DNA of 64,000 bases from contig CAVUZG010000004.1 in assembly GCA_963745945.1 (NCBI GenBank), forward strand, positions 372,001-436,000, read 5' to 3'. Of the stretch, positions 51,416 to 62,100 are shown in pieces. Made by a program: the position numbers and the translations under genes. The stretch comes from DATFVA01 sp963745945 (lineage in GTDB: Bacteria; Bacteroidota; Ignavibacteria; Ignavibacteriales; Ignavibacteriaceae). The notes beneath the pieces are model-generated. The model was not told where the DNA came from. It did no database searches and saw only the letters and a program-made list of their open reading frames with translations. Position 1 is the stretch's first letter; each line of letters starts with the position of its first letter.

Positions 51416-53589
51416 TAGGCTCCCTCGAATCTTTCCACTGAGTATATTCCTTTTAGCTTTTTAAGTCTTAGTATAATGCGTGAAAGATGATCGAGATTAT
51501 TTACATATAAAGTAACACTACCTTCAAATGTAGAATCGCCTGTATTTATATTAATTGATTTGATATTCGTATTCTGATACGAAACAATTGCATGAGAAAT
51601 TTCGTTTAACAACCCTGGTGAATCTTCTCCCATAATAGTTAATCCTGCTACAAAGAGATTTCCCTCACCTTCGGGCCATTGAACAGGAATTAATTTACTG
51701 GGATCATTCTCTGAAATACGAATAAGGTTTGAACATGTTTTTCGGTGAACTTTTATTCCCTCACCAATTGTAATATAACCTATCACCGGGTCCCCGGGAA
51801 TCGGGTTGCAGCATTTTGCATAGGAATATAGAATCCTCGTTTTCTTACCTTCAACCAGAACACCGCCAATATTATGTCTTGCTGAATTTGCAAATTCTTC
51901 AAACTCAAGTGCATTGATAGTTTCTTTCTTCTCTTCTTTTGCTTTGGTTGCAGTCAGTACCTCTTCAAGGTTTACTTTTCCCTGTGCGATAGATTTAAAA
52001 AATGCACGGCTATTCTCGAATTTTAAATCAAGAGCAAGTTTCGAGAGATCATCCTGGGTGAAAGTTAATTTTAGTTTTTTTGTCTTCTTTTCCCATATAT
52101 CTTTTCCGCCCTTAACAATTTCATCTTCTTCTTTATTTATCCATTTGCGGACAGCCGATTTCGCTTTATGTGTAACTACAAATTTTATCCAGTTTTTATT
52201 AGGATGCTGATTTTTGGAAGTGATTATTTCCAGTTGATCCCCGCTATGCAGTACTGTATCAAGTGGGACAATTCTGCCATTAACCTTTGCTCCGATGCAA
52301 TGAAATCCGACTTTTGAATGAATGTCAAATGCAAAATCCACAGGGGTAGAATTTACGGGAAGTCTCCTTAAATCTCCTTTTGGTGTAAAGACATAAATTT
52401 CATCCTGATAAAGGTTTAACTTAAAACTTTCGAGTAAATCTTTCCTCGCCTCATCTCTCGTTGCATTTTCAAAAATATCTCTTATCCAGTTTACCCAGTT
52501 TTCCATGTCTTTATCGCTAGCATTCTTATTTTCTTTATAACGCCAATGCGCAGCCACACCTTTTTCTGCAACCTCGTGCATTTTCCTGGTTCTTATTTGA
52601 ACCTCGACTAATCTACCTTCAGGACCAACAACGGTAGTATGAATCGACTGATAATTATTTGTTTTCGGAATCGAGATATAATCCTTAAATCTATCCGGCA
52701 CTGGCAGATAAATCTGGTTTACTATTCCGAGAGAAGTGTAGCAATCGTTTGCATTATCCGTATCCAGAATTACCCTTATTGCAAAAAGATCATATATTTC
52801 TTCGAAAGGTTTATTCCTTCTTACCATTTTTCGGTAGATTGAATAAAGATGTTTAGGCCTTCCGCTAATTTCAAATTTCAGATTATAGCCATTCAATTTA
52901 TCAATAATAGGTTCTGTAAATTTTTTAATATATGATTCCCGCTCTTTTCTCTTATTCTTTACTTTGTTAACAAGTTCTTCGTAAGCCTCGCGGTTAAGAT
53001 ATTTAAATGATAAATCCTCCAGCTCCCACTTAACTCTTCCTAAACCAAACCTATGTGCAAAGGGAGCATAAATTTCAAGAGTTTCCTGAGCAATTCTTCT
53101 TTGTTTATCCGGATTAACAAATTCGAGGGTTCTCATATTATGGAGTCGATCGGCAAACTTTACAAGAATCACCCTTACATCTTTAACCATTGATAACAGG
53201 AGTTTTCTGTAATTTTCTGCTACCGTTATTTCCTGCCCTTTAAAAATTCCGCTTATTTTGGTAACACCGTCAACTATTTCAGCAACTTCTTTCCCAAATT
53301 CCTTTGAAAGGATATCTAGGTTTAGTTCGGTATCTTCAACCACATCGTGGAGCAAGGTACTTGCAATCGTAACATCATCAAGAGGCAATTCCTGAGCAAC
53401 AATCAATGCAACCTGGTAAGGATGTGAAAAGTATGGTTCACCGGAAGCACGCAGATCATGTTTATGAGCTTCAAGAGAGTACTCAAAACTTTTTTTAATT
53501 AATGCCTCATTAACTGTTGGAAGTGTTTTGTGGCAGACTTCCAGCAAATCATCAAGCATTTTTTGATATTTTGGTTCCAGTTTGTCCAT
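51415..53589 (-). CDS. relA: Bifunctional (p)ppGpp synthetase/hydrolase
   Basis: A 724-residue Rel/Spo homologue controlling the stringent response. The hydrolase HD domain contains FSHPYQVALIV and LLHDVVEDT (about residues 40-76). The synthetase domain has YDLFAIRVILD and the substrate-binding RFKDYISIPKTNNYQSIHT. A TGS domain (IYVFTPKGDLRRLP), a CC/zinc-finger region (YAKCCNPIPGD) and a C-terminal ACT domain follow. Both the HD pair and the synthetase acidic motif are present, so it is probably bifunctional. The longer frame from 53607 starts with TTG; I prefer the ATG at 53589, MDKLEPKYQ. Confidence 0.95.
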   Translation of the reverse strand: MDKLEPKYQKMLDDLLEVCHKTLPTVNEALIKKSFEYSLEAHKHDLRASGEPYFSHPYQVALIVAQELPLDDVTIASTLLHDVVEDTELNLDILSKEFGKEVAEIVDGVTKISGIFKGQEITVAENYRKLLLSMVKDVRVILVKFADRLHNMRTLEFVNPDKQRRIAQETLEIYAPFAHRFGLGRVKWELEDLSFKYLNREAYEELVNKVKNKRKERESYIKKFTEPIIDKLNGYNLKFEISGRPKHLYSIYRKMVRRNKPFEEIYDLFAIRVILDTDNANDCYTSLGIVNQIYLPVPDRFKDYISIPKTNNYQSIHTTVVGPEGRLVEVQIRTRKMHEVAEKGVAAHWRYKENKNASDKDMENWVNWIRDIFENATRDEARKDLLESFKLNLYQDEIYVFTPKGDLRRLPVNSTPVDFAFDIHSKVGFHCIGAKVNGRIVPLDTVLHSGDQLEIITSKNQHPNKNWIKFVVTHKAKSAVRKWINKEEDEIVKGGKDIWEKKTKKLKLTFTQDDLSKLALDLKFENSRAFFKSIAQGKVNLEEVLTATKAKEEKKETINALEFEEFANSARHNIGGVLVEGKKTRILYSYAKCCNPIPGDPVIGYITIGEGIKVHRKTCSNLIRISENDPSKLIPVQWPEGEGNLFVAGLTIMGEDSPGLLNEISHAIVSYQNTNIKSININTGDSTFEGSVTLYVNNLDHLSRIILRLKKLKGIYSVERFEGA

Positions 53590-53681
53590 TACCAGATATT
53601 GCACCAATTTTTAATCTTGTGATAACATACGATATTTCCCTGAATAGTTAAAGTCAGCAGGTTGTAAATAGATTTAAAGAA

Positions 53682-53954
53682 TTAGTGAGAAAGTTTCCTG
53701 CGAAGTTCTTTTACCCTTTCCAGCCTGTTTTCCAGATCTGATTTGACTTTTTCATCAGGAATTTTAATCGAGAGAATTTCATTACAAAGTAATAAAGCAT
53801 CCTGATTCTTACCCATTTTAATATATTGCTGAGCCATTAAATGTTTCAGAATAATCTCATTATAATGATTTTGATTTACCGGAAATGAAGCTAAAATCCT
53901 GTTATATATTTCTAAAGACTTTTCAGGATCTACGTCCTTCATAAGCTCTCGCAA
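53682..53954 (-). pseudogene. Displaced C-terminal part of the TPR protein (frame-shifted)
   Basis: This 90-residue frame reads MKDVDPEKSLEIYNRILASF and continues as a TPR-like helical segment to RRKLSH. It begins inside the last codons of the upstream TPR gene, in another frame. Together they give one continuous helical-repeat protein if a single base is removed, most simply from the G5 run on the minus strand (53956-53960), which would read MWGLRELMKDVD. There is no ribosome-binding site in front of its own TTG start. I therefore treat it as the tail of the neighbouring gene. Confidence 0.65.
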
Positions 53955-54690
53955 GCCCCCACATAAAAAATCTGCTCCCGGGAAATTTATTTAAAGCTGA
54001 ATCGGCAATTTCTATTGCCTGCTGATATTTTTGTTGATCAATATAAATCCAGATTAGAGAATTAATGGCCAGATACATATTATATGTTGAATGCCTGATT
54101 GCATTTTCCAAAATATCTATTGCCTCTTCTTTTTCGTCAACATATCCGGGGAACCAATTCAGGAATTCGGTCTTTTTACTTTTCCAATATTTGAATGTAC
54201 CTATCGCAATCTGTGCTTCATAAAAATTTTTATCCTGTGTTATAATTTCTTCAAATTCATTAATTGCATCGACACCATTATTTATTGAAACAATCCAATT
54301 TGCGGTTAGCGATTTAAAGTAGGCTGAATATCCGTAAGCCAAAGCAAGAAAATAATTATTCCAGATATTCTTTTGATCCCTTTTTAATAAAATTTGTGAT
54401 TGTTCCCTTGCTTCTTCAAGTAATGAATCAATCTTTGATTCATCGTACTCTTCTTTATAATCATAAGCTCTTGCAATGTAAACCGCAGCAAGATATATTT
54501 TTCCAAGAGGTAATTCCGGATTTTTTTTGATGAGATAATTAAAAGTTTCTTCAGCCCGGGAATATTTTTGAAGTATTATCGAATTTATTCCGGCCTTCAA
54601 AGTTGAATCAATCTGATGATCAGGATAAACCTGGGAGAATGTAAATGATTGGAATAGAAAAAACGAAAAGAAGAAAAGAATGAATTTCAA
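53923..54690 (-). CDS. Exported TPR-repeat protein (C-terminus frame-broken)
   Basis: A 255-residue protein with a signal peptide (LKFILFFFSFFLFQSFTFSQ) and tetratricopeptide-like helix pairs (AEETFNYLIKKNPELPLGK, DAINEFEEIITQDKNFYEAQ). The frame ends abruptly after WGLARAYEGRRS, while repeat-like sequence goes on in a shifted frame to 53682. The start is a TTG at 54690 (GGAA eleven bases upstream) because it begins the signal peptide and lies just after the upp stop; an ATG at 54723 would precede the signal by 11 residues inside upp. Scaffold-type function in the envelope is inferred only from the fold. Confidence 0.75.
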   Translation of the reverse strand: MKFILFFFSFFLFQSFTFSQVYPDHQIDSTLKAGINSIILQKYSRAEETFNYLIKKNPELPLGKIYLAAVYIARAYDYKEEYDESKIDSLLEEAREQSQILLKRDQKNIWNNYFLALAYGYSAYFKSLTANWIVSINNGVDAINEFEEIITQDKNFYEAQIAIGTFKYWKSKKTEFLNWFPGYVDEKEEAIDILENAIRHSTYNMYLAINSLIWIYIDQQKYQQAIEIADSALNKFPGSRFFMWGLARAYEGRRS

Positions 54691-54691
54691 A

Positions 54692-55330
54692 TTACAAAGT
54701 TCCAAATGTCCGGTCTCCCGCATCTCCTAATCCTGGTAATATATATCCTTTATCATTTAATTCCCGGTCTAAAGCAGTTGTGTAAATCTCAATATCCGGA
54801 TATGAATCAAAAACCTTTTTTATCCCCTGGGGAGAAGAGACAAGAGAAGCAAAAATAAAATTATTAATTCCATTACTTTTCAATTTTGATATCGCAGCAA
54901 CTATACTTCCTCCTGTTGCAAGCATTGGATCGAGAATAATTATTTTTGTGTTTTCTTTTGTAGAAGGAATCTTAAAATAATAACTGTTTGGTTCAAGTGT
55001 TTTTTCATTCCTCTCTAAACCAATATGCCCTACTTTTGCATCCGGAATAATTTCAAGAAATCCATTTACCATTCCCAACCCTGCTCTTAAAATCGGAACG
55101 AGAATTATTTCTTCAGATAACACATGCCCTTTTGTTTTTTCAAGTGGTGTTTCCACCATAATTTCTTTCAACAAAAATTTCTTACTTATTTCAATAGCGA
55201 TTATCGTTGAAAGTCGTTTTACTGCTGCTCTGAAAAATTCAGGTGTGGTAGATTTATCCCTTAACTGAGTAATTTCTCTTTTTACAATGGGATGATCAAT
55301 TAGTATTAGGTTTTCAAATTCCTGATTCAT
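54692..55330 (-). CDS. upp: Uracil phosphoribosyltransferase
   Basis: A 212-residue cytoplasmic salvage enzyme making UMP from uracil and PRPP. The PRPP-binding signature is IIILDPMLATGGSIVAA, and the uracil-binding C-terminal part is GYILPGLGDAGDRTFGTL. A PILRAGLGM loop supports the assignment. Length is normal. It lies between the flavoprotein gene and the TPR gene, spaced five bases from the former. Confidence 0.97.
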   Translation of the reverse strand: MNQEFENLILIDHPIVKREITQLRDKSTTPEFFRAAVKRLSTIIAIEISKKFLLKEIMVETPLEKTKGHVLSEEIILVPILRAGLGMVNGFLEIIPDAKVGHIGLERNEKTLEPNSYYFKIPSTKENTKIIILDPMLATGGSIVAAISKLKSNGINNFIFASLVSSPQGIKKVFDSYPDIEIYTTALDRELNDKGYILPGLGDAGDRTFGTL

Positions 55331-55335
55331 AATAT

Positions 55336-56685
55336 TTACTTTATTTTTCGACCCAAAATAGATAAAAGATTTATTAAAGGAGAAAGTGGCGGCGTATAAT
55401 TATAATTCAATTCACCTAATACATGCGCAGGAGTTCTGTTTTGTATAAAAGCCGAAATAAGATTTCCATAACCGGAAACCTCCCTTCCACCGAAAAATTC
55501 TGCTCCCAGAATATTTTTATTAAGCGGATGATAGATGAGTTTTCCAAATACAGGCTCACTTCCGGGCATAACTTTTACAATATTAGGGGCTGAACCCTGA
55601 ACACTTTTAAATGGAATGCCGTTTTCTCTTGCTGCTTTTTCAGTAATTCCCACAGAAACCTGGAATTTATCTAATATTTTTACCGCAATATTTTTTACAA
55701 CAGGGTTGGAAACAGCATTGCCACCTGCAGCATTTTCTCCTGCAATATGAGCGAAATCGTGAGCAATAGTTGCAACCGGAAAATAATCAAGCTTTTTTGT
55801 TACAGCATTAATAATTTCAATATTATCTCCGCAGGCCCAGATATTCGGGTCGGTCGTTTTTAATTTTCTGTCAACTTTAATTCCGCCTATAGAAGTCAAC
55901 CCTAGCCCTGCCTCTTTTGCCAGAATGTTATTAGGATAAAAACCCGTTGAGGAAATAATAATATCAGCGTCAATGATTCTGCCATCAATGTTTAAGTCAC
56001 GAATAAAACCATTTTCACTATTGACAGATAGTTTTTTGAAGCCGCCATGAAAAATTATATTATTTCTTTTAAGCAGTTCAAATATCAGCATTTGAATCTC
56101 AGGTTCCGCATTAGGTAACGGAAGCTTTTCTTTCTCAATTATAATTACTTCTTTTCCAAGTTCCCGGAATGCCTCTGCAGCTTCAAGTCCGATGTAACCT
56201 GAACCAATAATAACCACTGAATTGATTTCTTTTGAATTAATGAATTCAGAAATTTTTATCAGGTCAGAAATATTTTTCATTGTAAAAAGATTTATAGCAA
56301 ACTCAGGAAAGCCCGGAATTGTTTTGGGCAGTGAGCCGGTCGCAAGAATCAGGGAATCATATTTTTCTTCAAACTCTCTGCGTTTTCTTTTATCATAAAC
56401 TTTAACTGTTTTTTTGTTTCTTTCTATATCAATTATTTCACAACCAGTAAATACGCTAACCCCCTTCTCTTCTTTGAATCTTTCCGGGGTGAATGTGATT
56501 ATTTTTTTATAGTCAGAAATCTTGTTGGATAAGACATATGGGATTTCACAAGTGCCTGTTGAGATAAAATCTCCCGACTCAAACATTAATACATCCGCAT
56601 CGGGTTTAACTCTTTTAGCTTTTGCTGCAGCAGCAGGTCCTGCAGCATTTCCCCCTACCACAATTATTTTAGACGGTGTAAACAA
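55336..56685 (-). CDS. FAD/NAD(P)-dependent pyridine nucleotide-disulfide oxidoreductase (CoA-disulfide reductase/NADH oxidase-like)
   Basis: A 449-residue flavoprotein. The N-terminal FAD fingerprint is VVGGNAAGPAAAAKAKR. A single conserved cysteine occurs near residue 47 in STGTCEIPYVLS, at the position of the redox-active Cys of CoA-disulfide reductases and water-forming NADH oxidases. The NAD(P) fingerprint is VIIGSGYIGLEAAEAFRELG, followed by an FAD-binding WACGDNIEI and a C-terminal dimerisation domain. Substrates in this family differ (CoA disulfide, O2, peroxide, polysulfide), so the choice cannot be made by sequence reading. It is encoded just after der. Confidence 0.88.
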   Translation of the reverse strand: MFTPSKIIVVGGNAAGPAAAAKAKRVKPDADVLMFESGDFISTGTCEIPYVLSNKISDYKKIITFTPERFKEEKGVSVFTGCEIIDIERNKKTVKVYDKRKRREFEEKYDSLILATGSLPKTIPGFPEFAINLFTMKNISDLIKISEFINSKEINSVVIIGSGYIGLEAAEAFRELGKEVIIIEKEKLPLPNAEPEIQMLIFELLKRNNIIFHGGFKKLSVNSENGFIRDLNIDGRIIDADIIISSTGFYPNNILAKEAGLGLTSIGGIKVDRKLKTTDPNIWACGDNIEIINAVTKKLDYFPVATIAHDFAHIAGENAAGGNAVSNPVVKNIAVKILDKFQVSVGITEKAARENGIPFKSVQGSAPNIVKVMPGSEPVFGKLIYHPLNKNILGAEFFGGREVSGYGNLISAFIQNRTPAHVLGELNYNYTPPLSPLINLLSILGRKIK

Positions 56686-56693
56686 CTGATTAC

Positions 56694-58001
56694 TTATTTA
56701 TTTTTAAAACTCATTGTAAATGGTATATTGAATCCGAACAATTCACGAATTTTGTTCTCAAGAAATCTTTTATAATGATCCGGAATATCTTTCGGGTAAT
56801 TTGAAAAGAAAAGAAAAACCGGATAATTATCTCCAACCTGTGTAATATATTTAATTTTAACTTCCCTGCCTGTATGAGTTGAAGGCGGAGGAATTTTTTC
56901 AATTTCTTCAAGAAGTTTATTATTCAGTTCATTGGTTGGAATCTTTTTCTTCCGTTTCGCACCTATCTCTTTTGCAAGATCAATTAGTTTAAATATTCTT
57001 TGTTTGGTTAAGGCAGAAGTAAATACAATAGGGAAGTAATTGGTTCTGCCGAGTTTATCTTTGATATCTAATTCAAACTGCCTGGCAGTGTTGGTATCTT
57101 TCTCAACAAGGTCCCATTTATTTACTACTATTATTATTCCTTTTCTCCATCTTACAGCCTCATCGATTATTTTTTGATCCTGATTTTCCAACCCTGTTGT
57201 GGCGTCAATCAGAATAAGGGCGACATCGCATTCACCTATAGCCCGAAGTGTACGAATTGATGAAAAGAATTCAATGCTTTCCTCAATACGTTTTTTCTTT
57301 CTTAATCCTGCGGTATCAATTAATATAATCTCTTCACCAAAATATTTAAGTGTTGAATCAAGACTATCTCTTGTAGTACCGGGAATATCAGTTACTATAC
57401 TTCGGTCATATCCAAGCAGAGCATTTGTAAGCGAGGATTTACCGACATTCGGTCTTCCCACAATCGCTATTTTTAATCTTTTATCATTAAGATTTTCTTC
57501 AAAATCAGGAAATTCAGTTGTCAGGTCGTCAAGAAAATCTCCTATCTTTCTTCCTACTATAGCAGAAACATCATAAAGTTTTTCAACACCGAATTTATAA
57601 AACTCGGCAGCAAGCGGTTCGTATTTTTCAGAATCAACTTTATTAGCAAGAAGAAAATATTTCTTATTTGAATTTCTAAGGATGGAGGCAATTTTTTCAT
57701 CAACAGGATTTATACCTGTGCGTGCATCAACAAGAAAGATAATAGCATCCGCCTGGTTTATCGCTATTTCAACTTGCTCACGAATCGCTGTCTCAAAAAG
57801 ATCAGTTGAATCAGGAACATAGCCGCCTGTATCCATAAGTTGAAATGTTTTTCCTGCCCATTCCACCTCCCCATAATTCCTGTCACGTGTTACACCGCTA
57901 ACGTCATCCACAATAGCTTCTCTTTTTCCAACAAGCCTGTTGAATAAAGTTGATTTGCCTACATTCGGTCTTCCGATTATTACAACAATTGGTATTTTCA
58001 T
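56694..58001 (-). CDS. der: Ribosome biogenesis GTPase Der (EngA)
   Basis: A 435-residue GTPase with two tandem G domains. The first has GRPNVGKSTLFNRLVG (about residues 10-25), DTGG and NKVD. The second has GRPNVGKSSLTNALLG, DTAGLRKKKR and NKWD. A C-terminal KH-like domain ends near LFGFNIPFTMSFKNK. The double G-domain organisation is diagnostic. Der helps 50S subunit assembly. The 153 bases upstream hold the probable promoter. Confidence 0.97.
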   Translation of the reverse strand: MKIPIVVIIGRPNVGKSTLFNRLVGKREAIVDDVSGVTRDRNYGEVEWAGKTFQLMDTGGYVPDSTDLFETAIREQVEIAINQADAIIFLVDARTGINPVDEKIASILRNSNKKYFLLANKVDSEKYEPLAAEFYKFGVEKLYDVSAIVGRKIGDFLDDLTTEFPDFEENLNDKRLKIAIVGRPNVGKSSLTNALLGYDRSIVTDIPGTTRDSLDSTLKYFGEEIILIDTAGLRKKKRIEESIEFFSSIRTLRAIGECDVALILIDATTGLENQDQKIIDEAVRWRKGIIIVVNKWDLVEKDTNTARQFELDIKDKLGRTNYFPIVFTSALTKQRIFKLIDLAKEIGAKRKKKIPTNELNNKLLEEIEKIPPPSTHTGREVKIKYITQVGDNYPVFLFFSNYPKDIPDHYKRFLENKIRELFGFNIPFTMSFKNK

Positions 58002-58154
58002 AATTAAAATTAGATATTAAGAATTGTAAAATATATACTGCACCCTTTAGCGGCAACTGAATTTATAGATAATATCAAATATCCGGAACAATTTAATCTG
58101 TAAATGAAACTAAGGTCGAATCCAGTTTTTAAGACTGATTAACAGTTAGTGAAC

Positions 58155-58646
58155 TTAAAAGCTGAATTTAAGATTAATAGTCGGAACTAATTCTATAATA
58201 TCCACGTACTGTTTGTTCTCTACAGTTAGATTTACAAGAAGTTCTTTATTATAAATAGTTGTGCTCCAGTAAGCATCAATGGCACTCAGGAAATGATTGA
58301 GATAAATCCCTATTACTGCTGTGGAAGCAACACTGTAATAATTGTTTGCTTTTGCACGCATCCCTGTGTATTCATGAAACATTGGGGATACGTTGAAAGC
58401 GAATTGTTTACGGTCATAATCAGCCCAGCCGGCTCTGAACTGGTGATATTTTCCAATCATTTCGTAATACTGTTGCTCACCATAGGTGCAAGTTGATGTG
58501 ATAAGTTCAGGAACAAGACTTTCATAATAATTCAGCTTGGTAAAATCAATTGCTCCCATGGGTAATGGGCATTTGGATTTATTACAATATTTTCGTCGGT
58601 AAGATCCAAGGTACATTCGTAATTCTCCTTTATGATAACCAGCCAA
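58155..58646 (-). pseudogene. C-terminal part of a DUF5683-like protein, restored frame
   Basis: From about 58545 downward this frame gives coherent protein: IDFTKLNYYESLVPEL, YGEQQYYEMIGKYHQFRAGW, then AKANNYYSVASTAVIGIYLNHFLSAIDAY and a basic end. The first 30 or so residues before that are out-of-frame sequence; the natural reading there is in another frame. Together with the preceding N-terminal piece it makes one DUF5683-like envelope protein of about 310 residues. It has the same frame as the N-terminal fragment, separated by an interval read in a shifted frame. Confidence 0.65.
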
Positions 58647-58691
58647 TGTGCATATTTAACAACGCTCCAGCCTGTTAAAGGAGTGACATTA

Positions 58692-59096
58692 TCAGCAAAT
58701 CTTCTCAAAATTAATCAGTTTGTCATTTCCTTTTTTATTATAAATTACTGCAGTAGTAATTACTGCCGCTTCTATCGCCACAAAGATTCCGGCTTTCCAA
58801 TAACTTCCAGCATATACTTCACCTGCACCTGGAATTATCACCGAGAAAATTGCGCCGAGCCATGGAGATTTTTTGCTGTCAATTTCCTTGTTCAGTTTAC
58901 GGGATGATATTTCATTCGGCACTTCATTAAAAGTTAATTGATTATCAATTGATAGATTTCCTGTAAAATTTATTGTCGAGGTTGAATCAATTTTGTTTAA
59001 TGAAAATCTTTGTTCCGTTTTATTTTCAGTCTGAGCCGATATCAAACCTGCAGCAATTAAAAAAATCAACACGGAAAATAAATTTTGTTTAAACAT
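58692..59096 (-). pseudogene. N-terminal part of a DUF5683-like membrane protein (frame-broken)
   Basis: A 134-residue frame with a signal peptide (MFKQNLFSVLIFLIAAGLIS), a polar region and a hydrophobic hairpin (GAIFSVIIPGAGEVYAG, then SYWKAGIFVAIEAAV), typical of DUF5683-type proteins. GAGGTGGTG is present before the ATG at 59096. The frame ends at GNDKLINFEKIC, whereas a shifted frame continues RFADNVTPLTGWSVVKYAH through WLVIIKENYECTLDLTDENI to HYPWEQ, after which the original frame resumes. Two opposite single-base indels would account for this. Without them the gene is one intact reading unit. Confidence 0.65.
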
Positions 59097-59121
59097 CACC
59101 ACCTCATAAAATTTTTGTTTT

Positions 59122-62100
59122 TTATATATCAAATCCGAATAATATACCGCCGTAGAATCGCCATTCCTTACCATAGGTTATATCTTCGCTATTAACTTTC
59201 CTTGTAACCTTATCAAAACCATAAGAAGCGTTAAAGAAAAGATTGGTGGGGAAAAGATAATATGAATTCATTTGTACTCTGATTTCAGCTCCCGCACCTT
59301 TCTTAAAAGTATCCAATGCCGGAATTTTTCCATTCCATGCATTTCCCAAATCACCGTAAAATGCGAGAAATATTTTATCGAGATAAATATGCCCTATCCG
59401 GGTATCAATCTGTCTGAATAACGGAAATCTGTAAGTCAGATTCAGCCATCCAATTTCGTTACCGCTTATTGCGTAAAACGGGTATGCTTTCATACCTACT
59501 AATCCGCCAAGATAAAAATCGAAGAAATCGGGAACCTGCGGACCAAGAACTGAACCTGCACGAATTTGTGCGGTTAAAGTATGACTTTTAAACGGCAGAG
59601 GGAAATGTAATTTCGAGGTTAGTTCAATCTTATGGAAATCATAGTCCGTATATTTCGGTTTAAGTATACCGTCTTCATAAGAGTATTCACCACTTGGATT
59701 GAATTTGTTGAACTCATAATCATACTGAAATTTAAGTTCGGCACCGACAGGATTTATTTCCATATCTCGAGAAGGAAGTGTAAGATCAAAATTATAAGTA
59801 AAGCGCAGGTCCCTTCCAATAAAATATTCATCGTTGGTTGTCGGATATAAATATGATGTGTTAGGGAAAATAAAACTATTTAAAGTTGCTGTATACCTGC
59901 TCCAGACAAATCTGAATTCAACATTCTGGTTTCTTGAAATTATCTGATGTTTGGCAGCAAGGTCAACTTCAAAAAGATTATAAGTAACATCAGTATTAAC
60001 TGAAGAATTTGCAATGTCAAGTGAATCAAAAACAAGATCCACATCAGACTTACGACTTATATTATAGACTTCAAGCGATAACTCAGGTTTTATTCCTAAA
60101 TCAAAAAGTAATGGAAGTTTATTCCTGTATTCGAAAATAAGGAAAAGATCTCTTTCGAATCGTGAATTTAATGAACCGCCTGCAAATAAAGAATATCGGT
60201 TCAACATATCACTTGATGAAACATAAACGCCCGGTTTAAGTTTTTCCAAAAAGCCGTTACCCGTATTGTAATTATCAAGTCTTAAAAACGGAAAGAATGA
60301 CAAACGCGAAAAAGCTCCTCCGTATTTTTCTTCTTTGTAATCCGGTGTTTCATAATCGTTATAATTTCTGAGTTTTTCGATATCAAATTTTGCCAGATCA
60401 CCTTTCGGCTGATCTTTTCCCAAAGGTGGATTGTCAATCCATACGTAATGATAATCCGGGCTTGCATTCATTTGTTTTGGCGGACTTATTTTAAATATTT
60501 TATATCCTGTTGAAGTGTAACCCGAATAAAGAATATCTCCGTTATCAGAAACAGAAGGCATAAATGCGCCACCGAGAACATTTGTTAATTTTGTTTTTTG
60601 CCCAGTCTGAAAACTATACCTGTAAATATTAAAAATCCCGCTTTCATCAGATGAAAAAATTAAATCACCGTTTGATGCAAAGACAGGATTTCTTTCATCA
60701 TCTGGTGTTGCAATAATATTTTTATAATTACTTCCGTTTGTATCAACCCTGGCAATATCTCTTCCGTGTGTGTAGGAATAATCAAATACGATAAAGGAAT
60801 CATCATTTGAAAATTTGGGATTATAAACCTGTTCACCATTTTCAAAAAAAGTTAATCGCTTAAAATTCTTCCCATCTATATCAACAATTCCAAGATTTGA
60901 AGTTCCATCCTTTTGAAAAAGAAAAACAATTTTTCTACCGTCGTGAGAAACTGAGGGCTGGTTCGCTCTCAAATCAGATGTAAGTCTTGTCTCTTTATCC
61001 TTATCAATATCATAAAGATAGAGGTCATGCACATTATACCAATTTGGATTTTCATCGGTAAGTTTAGCATAAATAATCTTGTTCTCATTTCCCACCCAAC
61101 CTATTGTTGAACGAACTCCAGGAACAAGTTCTTTTTCACTTTTGGTGGAAAGATCATATAGATAAATTCCGGCTGGTGAAAAATAGTCCGATGATTTATT
61201 GGATATATAAACGAATTTTTTTCCATCGTTGGAAAAAGTAGGATAGAAATTACCGAATCCTTCTTTTGCGATTGTATCCCCTGCTGCTTCGTGATTCATT
61301 ACTCCGGCAGAACGTTTTTTATAATCAGCAATGAGATAGGATTTCCATTCATTATAAATTTCATTCCCGTCTTTGCCTAAAACATCTTTAAATGCAGCAT
61401 CAATAGTAAAATTGGTTAGTTTACCAAGTGCGTGAGTAATCTCTTTTAACTTTTCTTCACCATATTTCTGAGAGATATACCTGGTTAAAGCAAAACCCGC
61501 ATTATAAACTGATTCGTTTCCAAGACTGGTTTTTCCGAACTCTCCCATTTCATTCCACGTAAGCATATTTCCATTAAGAGCATATTCACGGAGAATCATA
61601 TCGCGATGAGTATCCCATTGATCGTAATTAAATTCTTTTCTCATATACTGAGCTGTTCCTTCTGCAAACCAGGCTGGCATATTAACTGAGGAGAGCGGAT
61701 ATGAAACTATAAAATTCGGATACCCGTAAAGAATATCCGGTCTTCTCTCATCTTCATAATTCAGCACCTGTAAAAACACAGCAGGAATACTCCGCGTCAT
61801 TTTCATGGATGATTGAATTTGCACCATATGCGTGAACTCGTGAGAGATTACATTTCGCAGCCAGTTATGAGCACCGCGCAAATCAAAATCGAGTGCGCTT
61901 GTCCAGATTTCGATTTTATTATCAAAGAAATAAGTAGCGCCGTTTGAGTAATCATCAATATCTTTAATAACAAAATGAACTGTTCCGGGTTCATATTCAT
62001 AAAGAGATGTTATTGGTCCCCAGACTTCATCGGCAATTTTACAAACCACACGTGCAGTTCTTTCAGCTCCTTCGTGAAAATGAACCTGTACATGCTTCCC

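Noticed and set aside
57199..57576. Plus-strand frame of 125 codons opposite der
   Set aside because: It lies wholly inside the conserved GTPase gene, and its predicted sequence has no coherent domain or start signal.
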